A DNA stretch of 64,000 nt from Sphingomonas sp. 32-66-10 (GTDB lineage Bacteria > Pseudomonadota > Alphaproteobacteria > Sphingomonadales > Sphingomonadaceae). How positions within the stretch are numbered: the first letter of the stretch is position 1; every line of letters begins with the position of its first letter. Below are positions 1 through 9,433 of this stretch, piece by piece. The notes below the pieces were generated by a model, which was not told the origin of the DNA, ran no database searches, and saw only the letters and a program-made list of their open reading frames with translations. The DNA is taken from contig NCEF01000008.1 in NCBI GenBank assembly GCA_002280565.1, forward strand, positions 62,001-126,000, written 5' to 3'. Made by a program: the position numbers and the translations under genes.

Positions 1-429
1 CAGGCGCTGGTGCGCGTCCTGCCGCGTCGCGATGCGCTGCTCGGGCCACAGCGGCAAAAGGCCGACGACCTCGCCGCGCGGCTCGATCGCGGGTTGGAGC
101 GGCGCGTGACCGTCGCGCGGGGAATCCTCGACCGCGCGGGCGGTGCGCTGCGCCCTGCCGTTCTGGAGCGCAAGCTGGAGGGGTTGCGACACCGGCTGGA
201 GGGTGCGCGCAAGCTGCTCGACGCGGTCAACCCGGACAATCTGCTGCAGCGCGGCTATGTCCGTGTCGGAGCCAAGGCGAGCGGCAAGGTGATCGCCAGC
301 GCGGCGGATGCGCGCGCCGCCGGGGCGCTGACACTGCATTTCCGCGACGGCCCCGTGGATGCGCGGGTTGAGCGCGGCGGCGGCAAGCCCTATGCTGGGG
401 ACAAGCCCGAACAGCCTGGCCTGTTCTGA
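1..429 (+). CDS. xseA: Exodeoxyribonuclease VII large subunit, C-terminal part (partial)
   Basis: The reading frame is already open at base 1, so only the last 142 residues are in the window. XseA is the catalytic large subunit of exonuclease VII, which degrades single-stranded DNA from both ends in repair. The visible part has the Arg/Leu-rich helical region of the C-terminal half followed by NPDNLLQRGYVRV, which matches the conserved 'RGY' segment near the end of XseA, and a short basic tail ending PGLF. A DUF2093 gene follows after about 30 bp on the same strand. The family call rests on this C-terminal signature only. Confidence 0.85.
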   Translation, partial: QALVRVLPRRDALLGPQRQKADDLAARLDRGLERRVTVARGILDRAGGALRPAVLERKLEGLRHRLEGARKLLDAVNPDNLLQRGYVRVGAKASGKVIASAADARAAGALTLHFRDGPVDARVERGGGKPYAGDKPEQPGLF

Positions 430-459
430 CCCGCCCCAACCGCAAGAGTGAGCGTAGCC

Positions 460-663
460 ATGTTGATGTCGTCCAATTCCGCCCGCCCGGCACGGCTTCA
501 TTATATGGCGAACGGTTTTCGCGTGCTTTCATCGGGCGATCATGTCGTGTGCGCGGTGAGCGGGGAGAATATCCCGCTTGATGCGTTGCGCTACTGGAGC
601 GTCGCGGATCAGGAAGCCTATGCCACCGCCGAGATCGCAACCAAGGCGATGAGTGCGACGTGA
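460..663 (+). CDS. DUF2093 domain-containing small protein
   Basis: A 67-residue protein with the core HYMANGFRVL, GDHVVCAVSG and IPLDALRYWSV, which matches the small alphaproteobacterial DUF2093 family. Its function is unknown. I chose ATG 460; a GTG at 448 in the same frame would add four residues but has no better ribosome binding site. The two cysteine-free ends and lack of a signal peptide suggest a cytoplasmic protein. Its TGA stop (661-663) overlaps the GTG start of the M23 peptidase gene, so the two are probably translationally coupled. Confidence 0.8.
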   Translation: MLMSSNSARPARLHYMANGFRVLSSGDHVVCAVSGENIPLDALRYWSVADQEAYATAEIATKAMSAT

Positions 664-1541
664 GGAAGCTCGGGGGGACAATCTTCGCGGGAGCTGCATT
701 CGCGCTGATGGCTGCTTTTGGCGGCGTGGCCGCTCCGACGGCTGCGTCTCCGCCGCAAGCGGCACAGTCGCGCACCGCATTCCGCTTCGATGGTCCGATG
801 ATCCAGGGTGGCACCGTGCTCGGCACCGCGCCCGCGCTGACCAGCCGGGTGACCCTTGACGGTCGCAATGTGCGGGTTGCATCCGATGGACGGTTTCTGA
901 TCGCGTTCGATCGCGATGCTGCGGCCAGCGCCGAGCTGGTCGCGACCCGCGTCGATGGCAGCGTGTTGCGCCAGACGCTTCGTATTCAGCCGCGCGCCTG
1001 GCGGATCGAGCGGCTGAATACGCTTCCGCGCTTTGCCCAGCCCAGCGCCGAGTTTCAGCGCCGTCGCCCGGCCGAACTGGCGCAGATCAATGCGGCCCGG
1101 GCCAAGTCGCACGATGTGGCCGGTTGGCGACAGGATTTCATGTGGCCGGTGACCGGGCGCATCTCTGGCCTGTTCGGGTCACAGCGCATCTACAAGGGCG
1201 AGCCGGGTTCCTATCATTCCGGCGTCGATGTCGCCCGCCCGACCGGCACGCCGATCATCGCCCCCGCCGACGGCGTGGTTGTGCTTGCCGCACAGCTGCC
1301 GTTCACGCTGGAGGGCAAGCTGCTGATGCTCGACCATGGCATGTCGCTCAACAGCGCCTTTCTGCATTTGTCGCGGATCGACGTGAAGGTCGGCGACGTG
1401 GTGCGACGGGGGCAGCGGATCGGCGCGATCGGCACCACCGGCCGCTCGACTGGCCCCCATCTTCACTGGGGGATGAAATGGGGCAATGCACGAATCGACC
1501 CGCTGCTGATCGCCGGGTCGATGCCGGTGACGGCGGATTAG
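660..1541 (+). CDS. Secreted M23-family zinc metallopeptidase (peptidoglycan endopeptidase)
   Basis: 293 residues starting at a GTG that overlaps the previous stop. Residues 1-30 form a signal peptide (basic n-region, hydrophobic core, AxA-like end), so the product is periplasmic. Residues 40-145 form a variable N-terminal domain. The LytM/M23 domain lies at about 160-285 with the zinc ligands visible: H186xxxD190 (HSGVD), and the HLH motif at 267-269, with H236 as the expected catalytic histidine. M23 enzymes cleave peptide cross-links of peptidoglycan, or regulate amidases when degenerate. All key residues are present, so activity is likely. The start is supported by the overlap and the good signal peptide rather than by a strong ribosome binding site. 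Confidence 0.9.
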   Translation: MRKLGGTIFAGAAFALMAAFGGVAAPTAASPPQAAQSRTAFRFDGPMIQGGTVLGTAPALTSRVTLDGRNVRVASDGRFLIAFDRDAAASAELVATRVDGSVLRQTLRIQPRAWRIERLNTLPRFAQPSAEFQRRRPAELAQINAARAKSHDVAGWRQDFMWPVTGRISGLFGSQRIYKGEPGSYHSGVDVARPTGTPIIAPADGVVVLAAQLPFTLEGKLLMLDHGMSLNSAFLHLSRIDVKVGDVVRRGQRIGAIGTTGRSTGPHLHWGMKWGNARIDPLLIAGSMPVTAD

Positions 1542-1565
1542 AATCGCGCCAGCTACACGCCATAT

Positions 1566-1581
1566 GTGACGTTTTTGTCAC
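1566..1581. promoter_or_regulatory. Short inverted repeat GTGAC-N6-GTCAC upstream of the TonB receptor
   Basis: In the 186-bp gap between the M23 peptidase and the TonB-dependent receptor there is a 5-bp perfect inverted repeat, GTGAC GTTTTT GTCAC. It could be a weak terminator for the peptidase gene or an operator for the receptor. It does not fit the CRP spacing (N6 between TGTGA and TCACA). Low confidence; the rest of the gap shows nothing I can name. Confidence 0.25.
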
Positions 1582-1727
1582 GGCATGACGACTTTGCGAC
1601 AGTCCGCGTGCCAAGCTCTTGTGCGGCGCATCGTTGCAGACGTATCGATACCCAATCTGCGCGGCGTTCGTCGTGCGTGAACGAATGGGGCGTCCAGCGC
1701 GATGTCCTGAAAAACGGGGAGCTTCCA

Positions 1728-4700
1728 ATGGTATCAAATGTTCGCAGGCACCTGCTTACCTCGACCCTGCTGATCGGCACTGTGGTCGCAAGTCCGGCCT
1801 TCGCTCAGACTGAAGAGGCTCCGGCCGAGGGTGAGGCCATCGTCATCACCGGTTCGCGCATCCTGCGCCCGAACCTTGAAGCGAACAGCCCGGTCACCAG
1901 CGTCACCGGTCTTGAGACCACTCAGAACGCCGACGTTACGCTCGATACGTTCCTGAACACGCTGCCGCAGGTCAATCCGGCCGGCACGACCACGTCGAAC
2001 AACCCCGGCAACGGCGGTCAGTCGAACATCGACCTTCGCGGCCTGGGCGCCAACCGCAACCTGGTGCTGGTCGATGGCCGTCGCCCGATGGTGTCGGCGT
2101 CGAACCAGACGGTCGACCTCAACACGATTCCGCAGGGCCTGATCGAGCGTATCGACGTGCTGACCGGCGGCGCGGGCGCGGCCTATGTGCCGACGCGATC
2201 GCGGGTGTCGTCAACATCATCCTGAAGGACGATTTCGAGGGCGTCGATCTGCGCGCCAACTATTCGAACTCGATGCCGCAGACCGACGCGCGCGAATATC
2301 AGATCAGCGGCACGATCGGCGGCAACTTCGCCGAGGATCGCGGCAATTTCGCGCTGTCGGTCGAATATGCCGAGCGTCAGGGCCTGATCAAGGCGCAGCG
2401 TCCGTTCGCGGCGCAGGCGACCTCGACCACCGGTTCGTTCCCGACCGGCTCGCTCGTCAACAGCGCGAGCAACCCGTACAGCCAGACGGTCGTCAACTCG
2501 ATCTTCACCGCCTATGGCGTGCCCACCGCGCAGCTTCCGCGCACCAACCAGCTGGCGTTCAACTCGGACGGTACCCTGTTCGGTGTCGGTACGTTCAACT
2601 CGCCGGTCGACGTTGTGAACTTCCGCTATGGCTTGAATTCGCCGGCCAACCCGAACCTCAACTATTTCCCTGACTTCTACTCGTACAACTTCGACATTGT
2701 GAACATCCTCGTGCTGCCGCTCGAGCGCTATTCGGCGTTCACCCGCGGCAACTACAAGGTGAATGACGCGGTCGAGTTCTTCGTCCAGGGTGCCTACACC
2801 AACTACAAGTCGTCGACCGCGCTGGCGCCGACCCCGGTCAGCACCGGCATCGTCAACACCACCAGCACCGCTTCGGGCCTCAACGCACGTTCGCCGCTGG
2901 TTGCGCCGGGTCAGCGTATCACCGGTTTCGTCGTGCCGGTCACCAACCCGTTCCTGCAGGCGTCGCCGGATCTGGTTGCGCTGGTCAACTCGCGCACGGG
3001 CGATGATCCGTTGCTCACCGGCTCGGGTGCCGCCGAAGGCGTTCGCATCGGCTACCGCTTCCTCGGCACCGGCCTGCGCGAGCAGCAGCTGGAGAACGAA
3101 GTCATTCAGGGCCTGGCCGGCCTGCGCGGCGAGTTCGCGCCCAACTGGCGTTACGAAGCCTATTATTCGTGGGGCAAGACGGTCATCGACCAGCGCGCCA
3201 CCGGCAACGTCAACGTTCAGCGCGTTCAGCAGCTGCTGGAAGCGCCCGATGGCGGCGTGAGCCTGTGCGCTGGCGGCTTCAATCCGTTCGGTATCCAGCC
3301 CTTCTCGCAGGCATGCGTCGATTTCGTCGATGAAGTCGGTGTGACCAAGACGACCTTCACCCAGAAGGTCGCCCAGGCCTATATCACCGGTCAGCTCGCC
3401 GAGCTGCCCGCTGGCCCGCTGTCGGTCGTGTTCGGCGCCGAGAAGCGCGACTTCCGCTACGAGTTCGATCCCGGTGCGCTGTTCGGCCCGATCGCTGGCT
3501 TCAACACCAGCACGCCTGACCTTGGCACCAACAGCTTCCTCGACTTCTTCGGCGAAGCGTCGATCCCGATCCTGAAGGACGCGCCTCTGGCCGAAAGCCT
3601 TGAGCTGAGCCTGACGGCGCGTCATTCGAAGAGCGACTTCAACGATATCCAGAACGGTATCGATGGAACGCCGTCGAACGACTGGTCCTATGGTGGCACG
3701 CTGACCTGGTCGCCGGTGCGTGAGCTGCGCTTCCGCGCCAGCTACCAGCATTCGGTGCGCGCGCCGAACTTCGGCGAACTGTTCTCGGGTGGCGGCAGCT
3801 TCCCGCAGATCTTCGATCCGTGCTCGAACAACTCGAACTTCCGCGCGACACGTGGCGCCGCTGCGGCGACCATCTGTCAGGCGACCGGCGTCTCGGCCGC
3901 GACGATCAACACCTTCGTCGCGACCCCGGGTGCCCAGGCATTCATCACGGTGACGGGCAACCCGAACCTGAAGCCTGAAAAGTCGGACGCCTTCACCGCA
4001 GGGTTCGTGTTCAACGCGCTCGGCTTCACTGGCTCGCTGGACTATTACAACATCAAGGTCAGCGACACGATCTTCTCGCCGGACGTCAACGAGATCATCG
4101 CGTCGTGCTATGGCTATAACGACATCAACCCGAACCTGAACGCGACCAACCCCTATTGCGGTGGCCTGTTCCGCTCGAACAACAACATCGCAGCGATCTT
4201 CCTTCCGGAATCGCTCGGTGGCGATCCGGCAACGGGTTATTTCCAGGCGGTCAACCAGGGGTCGGTCAAGACCTCGGGCATCGACTTCCAGCTGGGTTAC
4301 AACCTGCCGACCGAGTTCGTTGGGCCGGAATCGTCGATCAACTTCAACCTGCTGCTCAACTATCTGTTCGACTTCAAGGTCACCGGCCTTGGCGGGCTGC
4401 AGACCGACTATGCGGGTACCGCTTCCTATTTCGGCGCTGGTCTCGGCACCAGCTTCCCGGAATGGAAGGGCACGATGAATGTCGGCTTCAATCTGAACAA
4501 GGGCCTCTCGCTGCAGAGCCGCGTGCGCTACATCGACGCGATGGAAAACCGCGCGGCACGCCAGTATATTGGCGAGACGTTCACCGGTCCGGGTTCGGTC
4601 TGGTATTTCGACTTCGCGGTGCAGGGCCAGGTCGAGAATATGACGCTGCGTCTGGGTCTGAACAACGCGTTCGACCGCAAGCCGCCGACCTACGCACCGA

Positions 4701-4780
4701 ACGTGCAGTCGGGTACCGATCCGTCGACCTACGACGTTATCGGCCGCCGCTTCTATGTGTCGGCACGGCTCAAGTTCTGA
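1728..4780 (+). pseudogene. TonB-dependent receptor, disrupted by a one-base deletion near 2187
   Basis: Outer-membrane ligand-gated porin of the TonB-dependent family, about 1017 residues if repaired. ATG 1728 follows GGGGAG and gives a signal peptide ending AFAQ. The plug domain follows (VITGSRI, NIDLRGLGANRNLVLVDGRR, IDVLTGGAGAAY). At 2187-2188 the expected codon GGT has lost one G: the sequence reads TATGTGCC where TATGGTGCC would continue YGADAIAGVVNIIL. The first frame ends at 2225; the second frame runs unbroken to 4780 with the whole beta-barrel and a terminal Phe (RFYVSARLKF). No other damage is visible, so this is a recent mutation or a sequencing error. A strong terminator follows. 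The TPR-sulfotransferase is the next gene. Confidence 0.9.
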
Positions 4781-4803
4781 TCCAATCGGATCAGCAGATT
4801 TGG

Positions 4804-4836
4804 AAGGGCGAGGCGATTGCCTCGCCCTTCTTTTTT
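4804..4836 (+). terminator. Rho-independent terminator after the TonB receptor
   Basis: An 11-bp perfect stem (AAGGGCGAGGC / GCCTCGCCCTT) with a 4-base loop is followed by CTTTTTT. It lies 24 bp after the receptor stop codon and about 84 bp before the next start, so the TPR-sulfotransferase probably has its own promoter or depends on read-through. Confidence 0.92.
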
Positions 4837-4919
4837 GGGGCAAGGTGCGCGCATCGGTTTGACATGAAGCACGCGCACAGCCGCAGGCATGATCGCGGTG
4901 CGCGGGTTCGGGTAACGGC

Positions 4920-6929
4920 ATGAACATCCAGCAGACTCTGCAACAGGCCGCGGCGCTTTTCGGTCGCGGGGATCCGGCCGGGGCGCGTCAGCTGGCCGAA
5001 CAGGTGCTCAAGGTGGCACCGAACAATCCCGCTGCGCTGCAGATCGCAGGCATCGCGCATTGCCAGGCCGGGGCCCCAAAAATGGGCGTACCGCTGTTGC
5101 GTCGCGCGCTCAAGGTGGGCGGCGACAATCCCGGATCGCGCTTCAATCTGGCCCGTGCGCTGGTTGATGCCGGCGAACTGGCCGAGGCCGAGGCGCTGGC
5201 GGGGGCGCCCGGCCAGCCTGACGCCATGCGCAGGCTTCACGCCGACATTCTGAAGGCGCTGGGGCGTCCGTGGGAAGCAGCCATGGCCTATCAGCAGATC
5301 GTGGACGCCAACCCGCAGGATGCCGACAGCTGGAACAATCTCGGCAACATCCGGCACGAGATCGGTGAACTGGAAACGGCCTTGTCTGCGCTGCAGCAAG
5401 CGCGGGTGCTGCGGCCGGACTCAGCGGTGATCTACACCAATATCGGTCGCGTGCTCGCCTCGATGTCGCGCTATGAAGACAGCGCGGTAGCCTTTCAGGA
5501 GGCGGTGCGGCTCGATCCGCGCAATCCGGCCGTCCTGCTCGAGTTCGGACACGCGCTAACGCGCCTCGATCGCTCGCGCGAGGCGCTGGTGGCCTATGCC
5601 GATGCGGCGCGGATCGATGCGACCAATCCCGAGATTTTCGTCGCCATGGGCCTGGCGTTCATGGACCTGGAGGATCGCGCGCGGGCCGAACAATCCTATC
5701 GCTTTGCGCTGAATGCCCGGCCGGACTCCGGGCCGGCGGTGCTCAATCTCGGCATTCTGCTCGAACAGGGTAATCGCATCACGGAGCTGGAAGCGTTGCT
5801 GCGCCAGGCGGAATCGCGTGGGGCGAAGGGCGCGGACATCGACTATCTCAAGGCGATGGTGCTGCGCCGCCAGGGCGAGCTCGATGCCGCGCTGACCCTC
5901 GCGCGCGATGCCCGTTCGGCATCGATCAACCCGGCGGTGCGGTCGCATTTTGTCGGCCAGGTCGCGGACCAACTCGGCGAGACCGGACTGGCCTTCGCCG
6001 CATTCGAAGAGATGCACTGGGCGATGGCGCAATCGCCGCTGGGTCAGGGAGTCGATCGGCGCGCCTATCAGGCCGAGGTCGAGCAGTTGGCGGCGCGGAC
6101 CACGCCGGAATGGCTCGCGCGCTGGCCCGCCATCACCCTGCCGAGCGAGCCGGCGTCACCGGCATTCATGGTCGGCTTTCCGCGCTCCGGTACGACGCTG
6201 CTCGACACGATCCTGCTCGGGCACCCGTCGGTCCATGTGCTGGAGGAAGTGCCGATCCTGGCGCAGGTCGCCGACGCATTGGGCAGTTTCGACCGGATCG
6301 GCGAGATTGACGAAGATGAAGCAGTCCGGTTGCGCGGACGCTATTTCGAAGAATTGGCGCGGGTGGCCCCGAATGCCGGTGGCAAGCTGATCGTCGACAA
6401 GAACCCGCTGTCGATGATGCGCGCGCCACTGATCCATCGGCTGTTTCCGGACGCCAGGATCATCTTCGCGATGCGCCATCCGTGCGACGTCGTGCTGAGC
6501 TGCTTCATGCAGAATTTCAAGCTGACCCAAGCGATGGCGAGCTTCCTCGACCTGACCAGCGGAAGCCTGCTCTACGATCGCGTCATGGCCTATTGGCAGC
6601 AGTGTCGGGGCATCTTTCCGCTCAATGTCCATGAAGTCCGCTACGAAGCGATGATTGCGGACGTTGAGGAGACGGTGCGCCCGGTGTTCGACTTTCTTGG
6701 TCTCGATTGGGACCCAGCTGCGCTGGACCATCAGCGCACGGCCAAGGCGCGCGGGTTCATCCGCACGCCCAGCTATGGCCAGGTGACCGAGCCGATCTAC
6801 ACGCGTGCGACGGGGCGCTGGGAACGCTATCGCCCGCAACTGGCGCAGATCCTGCCAATTCTGGAACCGTGGGTGGCCGAATTCGGCTATGGCAGCACCG
6901 CGCCGGGCGAGCTGCGTGCTGGCAGTTGA
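4920..6929 (+). CDS. TPR-repeat sulfotransferase (protein-tyrosine-sulfotransferase-like)
   Basis: 669 residues. Residues 1 to about 350 are consecutive tetratricopeptide repeats (for example WNNLGNIRHEIGELETALSA and IYTNIGRVLASMSRYEDSAV). Residues 410-660 are a PAPS-dependent sulfotransferase domain: the 5'-phosphosulfate loop is FPRSGTTLL at 420-428 and the 3'-phosphate binding segment is MRHPCDVVLS at 518-527. The RSGTT loop resembles that of tyrosylprotein sulfotransferases, and TPRs suggest a protein or peptide substrate; that is inference. No signal peptide is visible, so it should act in the cytoplasm. It lies just downstream of the TonB receptor and faces a second sulfotransferase gene (7840-8463). 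Confidence 0.88.
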   Translation: MNIQQTLQQAAALFGRGDPAGARQLAEQVLKVAPNNPAALQIAGIAHCQAGAPKMGVPLLRRALKVGGDNPGSRFNLARALVDAGELAEAEALAGAPGQPDAMRRLHADILKALGRPWEAAMAYQQIVDANPQDADSWNNLGNIRHEIGELETALSALQQARVLRPDSAVIYTNIGRVLASMSRYEDSAVAFQEAVRLDPRNPAVLLEFGHALTRLDRSREALVAYADAARIDATNPEIFVAMGLAFMDLEDRARAEQSYRFALNARPDSGPAVLNLGILLEQGNRITELEALLRQAESRGAKGADIDYLKAMVLRRQGELDAALTLARDARSASINPAVRSHFVGQVADQLGETGLAFAAFEEMHWAMAQSPLGQGVDRRAYQAEVEQLAARTTPEWLARWPAITLPSEPASPAFMVGFPRSGTTLLDTILLGHPSVHVLEEVPILAQVADALGSFDRIGEIDEDEAVRLRGRYFEELARVAPNAGGKLIVDKNPLSMMRAPLIHRLFPDARIIFAMRHPCDVVLSCFMQNFKLTQAMASFLDLTSGSLLYDRVMAYWQQCRGIFPLNVHEVRYEAMIADVEETVRPVFDFLGLDWDPAALDHQRTAKARGFIRTPSYGQVTEPIYTRATGRWERYRPQLAQILPILEPWVAEFGYGSTAPGELRAGS

Positions 6930-6986
6930 ACTTGGCCAAATTGGCTCTAGCCTAATCATGTTTTCAGGCTTTTACGGAGTCGCCCG

Positions 6987-7211
6987 ATGATCCTCGCCAC
7001 CGTCGCCCTGTTCACCGCGGGTCTGTCGGACGATCCCGCCAAGCAGGATCCGCAGCAGCGCGTATGCAAGCAGCAGAAGCAGACTGGCACGCGCTTCACC
7101 AAGTCAACGTGCCGCACCCGCGCGGAATGGGAAGCGATTGCCGAAGAGGCGCGCCGTACCGCTGCCGAGGCATTCAACAAGCCGGTCATCAACCTCGAAA
7201 AAGGGAACTGA
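6987..7211 (+). CDS. Small hypothetical exported protein
   Basis: 74 residues. The hydrophobic start MILATVALFTAGLS looks like a short signal peptide. The rest is hydrophilic with two cysteines in VCKQQKQTGTRF and STCRTRAEWE, which could form one disulfide; the pattern C-K-x-x-K-x-T-G-x-R-x-x-x-x-x-C-R-T resembles small sphingomonad proteins of unknown function. ATG 6987 follows GGAG (TACGGAGTCGCCCG). It ends 17 bp before the convergent hydroxylase gene. No function can be assigned. Confidence 0.7.
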   Translation: MILATVALFTAGLSDDPAKQDPQQRVCKQQKQTGTRFTKSTCRTRAEWEAIAEEARRTAAEAFNKPVINLEKGN

Positions 7212-7228
7212 TCTGCTAGATTGCGGGA

Positions 7229-7828
7229 TCAGCCGAGCGCCGTGGCCGTTCCGATCCAGTCCGGATCGGGTTGGTCGAGATCATAATATTCGAAGATCAG
7301 ATGCGTGCGGTCGGTCGCGCCCGCGTTCGTCACCGAATGCACCCCCATATTGTCGACCTCGACCGCCTCCCCGATTGGAAGATGATGTCCGGTGTCGCCG
7401 GTGAAGAAGGTGACGGCGTCATTGGTTTCGAGCGGCACGTGAATCTTGTGCGGCCATTTCGCGGCGGGATTGGCGTCGCGATGCGGGCGGATCACGCCAC
7501 CTGAACGCATCCGGGCGAGCATGACGCGCGGAAAGGCGCCGCGCGCATAGCCATAGGGCGCGACCGCAGCCTCCAGCACCGGATCGATCAGCGGCTGCCA
7601 CTCCGCCCATAGCGGACGATCATGGCTGCGGCGCCAGTCGTCCACCCCGTCGACGAAGCGGAATACGATGTGGCGGGTCGAATCGAGCGCCTCGAACCGG
7701 TTCGGCTTGCCCGCATTCTCCGCGTCCCACAGCGACTCCGGGATCGCGGCGACGGCAGCGCGCAGCGCGGATATATCGACGGGTCCAAGGCGACGGATGG
7801 ACTGGGTCTTGCGGGGGTTGGGATACAT
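7229..7828 (-). CDS. Aspartyl/asparaginyl beta-hydroxylase-like 2OG oxygenase (short form)
   Basis: 199 residues, no signal peptide. The double-stranded beta-helix core of the aspartyl/asparaginyl hydroxylase family is visible: H116xD118 in RPHRDAN, the distal H164 in GVHSVTN, and R174 in DRTHLIFEYYD, expected to bind 2-oxoglutarate. These iron(II) enzymes hydroxylate Asp/Asn side chains in proteins or act on small molecules. It is the last gene of the clpB-oxygenase-hydroxylase-sulfotransferase series, 11 bp after the sulfotransferase stop. The substrate is unknown; the neighbourhood suggests a protein or peptide, which is inference. Confidence 0.85.
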   Translation of the reverse strand: MYPNPRKTQSIRRLGPVDISALRAAVAAIPESLWDAENAGKPNRFEALDSTRHIVFRFVDGVDDWRRSHDRPLWAEWQPLIDPVLEAAVAPYGYARGAFPRVMLARMRSGGVIRPHRDANPAAKWPHKIHVPLETNDAVTFFTGDTGHHLPIGEAVEVDNMGVHSVTNAGATDRTHLIFEYYDLDQPDPDWIGTATALG

Positions 7829-7839
7829 CGTGGCTACCC

Positions 7840-8463
7840 TCAGAATTCATAGCCGAACAGTTCGATGTCGCGGGCATAAAGCCGCGCCACGCCGTCGATC
7901 AGTGCCTGGTCGTAATAGCTGCGATAGTCCCGGTGCTCCGACGTGTTGGCCCGACCGAGTGGCGTCGACGCAATGCCGATACGGGCGCAGATCGCGTCGT
8001 AGCTGTCCTGCATATCTTCGACCCGGCCGAGCTGATCGGCGAGCATCGTGCCATCCGGCGCGGTGACGAAGCTGTGCTGCGGGCGGAAGATGACGTGATG
8101 ATGGGGCGGGGCGGTGAACAGGAAATGGCGCATGACGCCCTGGGGGTCGTGCTTGAACGTCCCCTGCTGGCTGGTCGCGAACGCGCAATAGGAGACGAAG
8201 CGGTCGAACGGATTGCGCACGAACGCGAATTTGAAATAGTCGGCAAACCGCTCCTCGCCCAGCGCCGGGCGCAGTTCGGCGAGGCTGATATGACCGTGGC
8301 CCAGCCGGGCCAGCTCCGGCGCGGTCATGCGCTTCTCGACAAACAGTCGGACCTGTTCCTCATCCTCATCGCCCAGATGCGCCCGTAGCGCCTGACGGAC
8401 CGAGTGGGTGCCGGTCTTGGGAATCGCCGTGAAGACGAAGCGGTGGCGGTGCGACAGGATCAT
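7840..8463 (-). CDS. Sulfotransferase family 2 domain protein
   Basis: 207 residues. The N-terminal PAPS loop is AIPKTGTHSV (residues 13-22) and the 3'-phosphate motif is FVRNPFDRFVSY (81-92), the pattern of the Golgi-type carbohydrate sulfotransferase (Sulfotransfer_2) family. The tail YYDQALIDGVARLYARDIELFGYEF-like helix (written here only in outline) is typical of this family's C-terminus. It starts 4 bp after the upstream hydroxylase stop, so the two are tightly coupled. It is distinct in type from the TPR-sulfotransferase 1 kb away. The acceptor is unknown: sugar, lipid or peptide are all possible. Confidence 0.88.
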   Translation of the reverse strand: MILSHRHRFVFTAIPKTGTHSVRQALRAHLGDEDEEQVRLFVEKRMTAPELARLGHGHISLAELRPALGEERFADYFKFAFVRNPFDRFVSYCAFATSQQGTFKHDPQGVMRHFLFTAPPHHHVIFRPQHSFVTAPDGTMLADQLGRVEDMQDSYDAICARIGIASTPLGRANTSEHRDYRSYYDQALIDGVARLYARDIELFGYEF

Positions 8464-8467
8464 CGGA

Positions 8468-9403
8468 TCAGGACGCCAGCGCGACGGGTGCCTGCGGCGC
8501 CGGGTTGGGCGCGGCGACGTCGAAGATCAGTTCGGTCAGCGCCCGGATCAGCGGCACCTGATTGCGCAAGGGCAGGCTGCCGCCGCCGCTCGCCATCAGA
8601 TCCTGGCGCAGCCCGGCGATCAGGCGGCGATATTCCGGAAGTGCGGCAGGGTCGCTCTCAAATTCGCTCCAGGCCGATGTCCAGGCCGAGGTGAAGCGCT
8701 CGAGCCGATTGAGCACGCCCCCAAGCCGGGGATCGGGCACGGCATATTCGGCGAGGAAGGCGATGTGGCAGCGCACCTCCCATGGCGACATGATCTTGTT
8801 CATGTCGACTTTTTCGAAGCGCAGCGGGCGCGGGGCGCGCTGCGCAGGCGACGGCGCGCCATTCTGGGCCTCATCGATCAGATCCCACATTTCTTCGCCA
8901 TCGACCGTGTCGAGCACGAGATGAACCCGCTTCTCGCTGCCGCCATTATGGACATTGTGCATGCGGAAGGAATCGAACAGCCAGCAGCTGCCGGCCTCCA
9001 TATGGACGCTCTCGTCGCCGCAGGTGAACAGCACGCGCGGGTTGGTGATCACCGGGATGTGGATGCGCATATGCGTACGCCAGTGATAATTCACATCGAC
9101 ATGCGGCGGCACGCTGGCGCCCGGGCCAAGGCCCATCAACCGACTGCGACCCCAGACCGCGCCAATGTCCGCCATCACCTCCATGATGTAGGGGCAGCCG
9201 CGCAAATGGTCGGTCGCCGCCATCTGGCCGGTGAAGCCATTGGTCATCTGCCCCTCGGGTGTAACCAGCAGGACTGCATCGTTGCCGGGATAATTGCCCG
9301 GATGGGGTAGCCATGCCGTGGCGGGGAGCGCACGGATTTCGGCGGCGAGCTGCTCGGGATCGAAGGATTTGTGGAGCTTCAGGAAAGGCTGCTTCAGGCG
9401 CAT
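8468..9403 (-). CDS. Aspartyl/asparaginyl beta-hydroxylase domain protein (long form)
   Basis: 311 residues. The catalytic beta-helix occupies about residues 40-170: H101xD103 in VPPHVDVNYHW, a distal histidine at 149 or 152 in RMHNVHNGG, and R159 in KRVHLVLD. The C-terminal 130 residues are helical and not recognised. This is the family of human AspH, an Fe(II)/2-oxoglutarate enzyme that hydroxylates Asp or Asn; bacterial members are mostly uncharacterised. It follows the 2OG oxygenase by 30 bp and precedes the small sulfotransferase by 4 bp, in the probable operon led by clpB. Confidence 0.87.
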   Translation of the reverse strand: MRLKQPFLKLHKSFDPEQLAAEIRALPATAWLPHPGNYPGNDAVLLVTPEGQMTNGFTGQMAATDHLRGCPYIMEVMADIGAVWGRSRLMGLGPGASVPPHVDVNYHWRTHMRIHIPVITNPRVLFTCGDESVHMEAGSCWLFDSFRMHNVHNGGSEKRVHLVLDTVDGEEMWDLIDEAQNGAPSPAQRAPRPLRFEKVDMNKIMSPWEVRCHIAFLAEYAVPDPRLGGVLNRLERFTSAWTSAWSEFESDPAALPEYRRLIAGLRQDLMASGGGSLPLRNQVPLIRALTELIFDVAAPNPAPQAPVALAS

Positions 9404-9433
9404 GGCGCATGTTCCGTCATTGGGCGCGGTGAA

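Noticed and set aside
1565..1582. CRP-type site upstream of the TonB receptor
   Set aside because: The half sites TGTGA and TCACG are 8 bases apart rather than 6 and the second is imperfect.
4859..4887. TTGACA as promoter of the TPR-sulfotransferase
   Set aside because: No acceptable -10 at 16-18 bases from it.
2183..4927. Long open frame (914 codons) on the - strand opposite the TonB receptor
   Set aside because: It is the antisense of a clear TonB barrel; its Arg/Val/Asp-rich sequence has no family features and arises from GC-rich codon bias.
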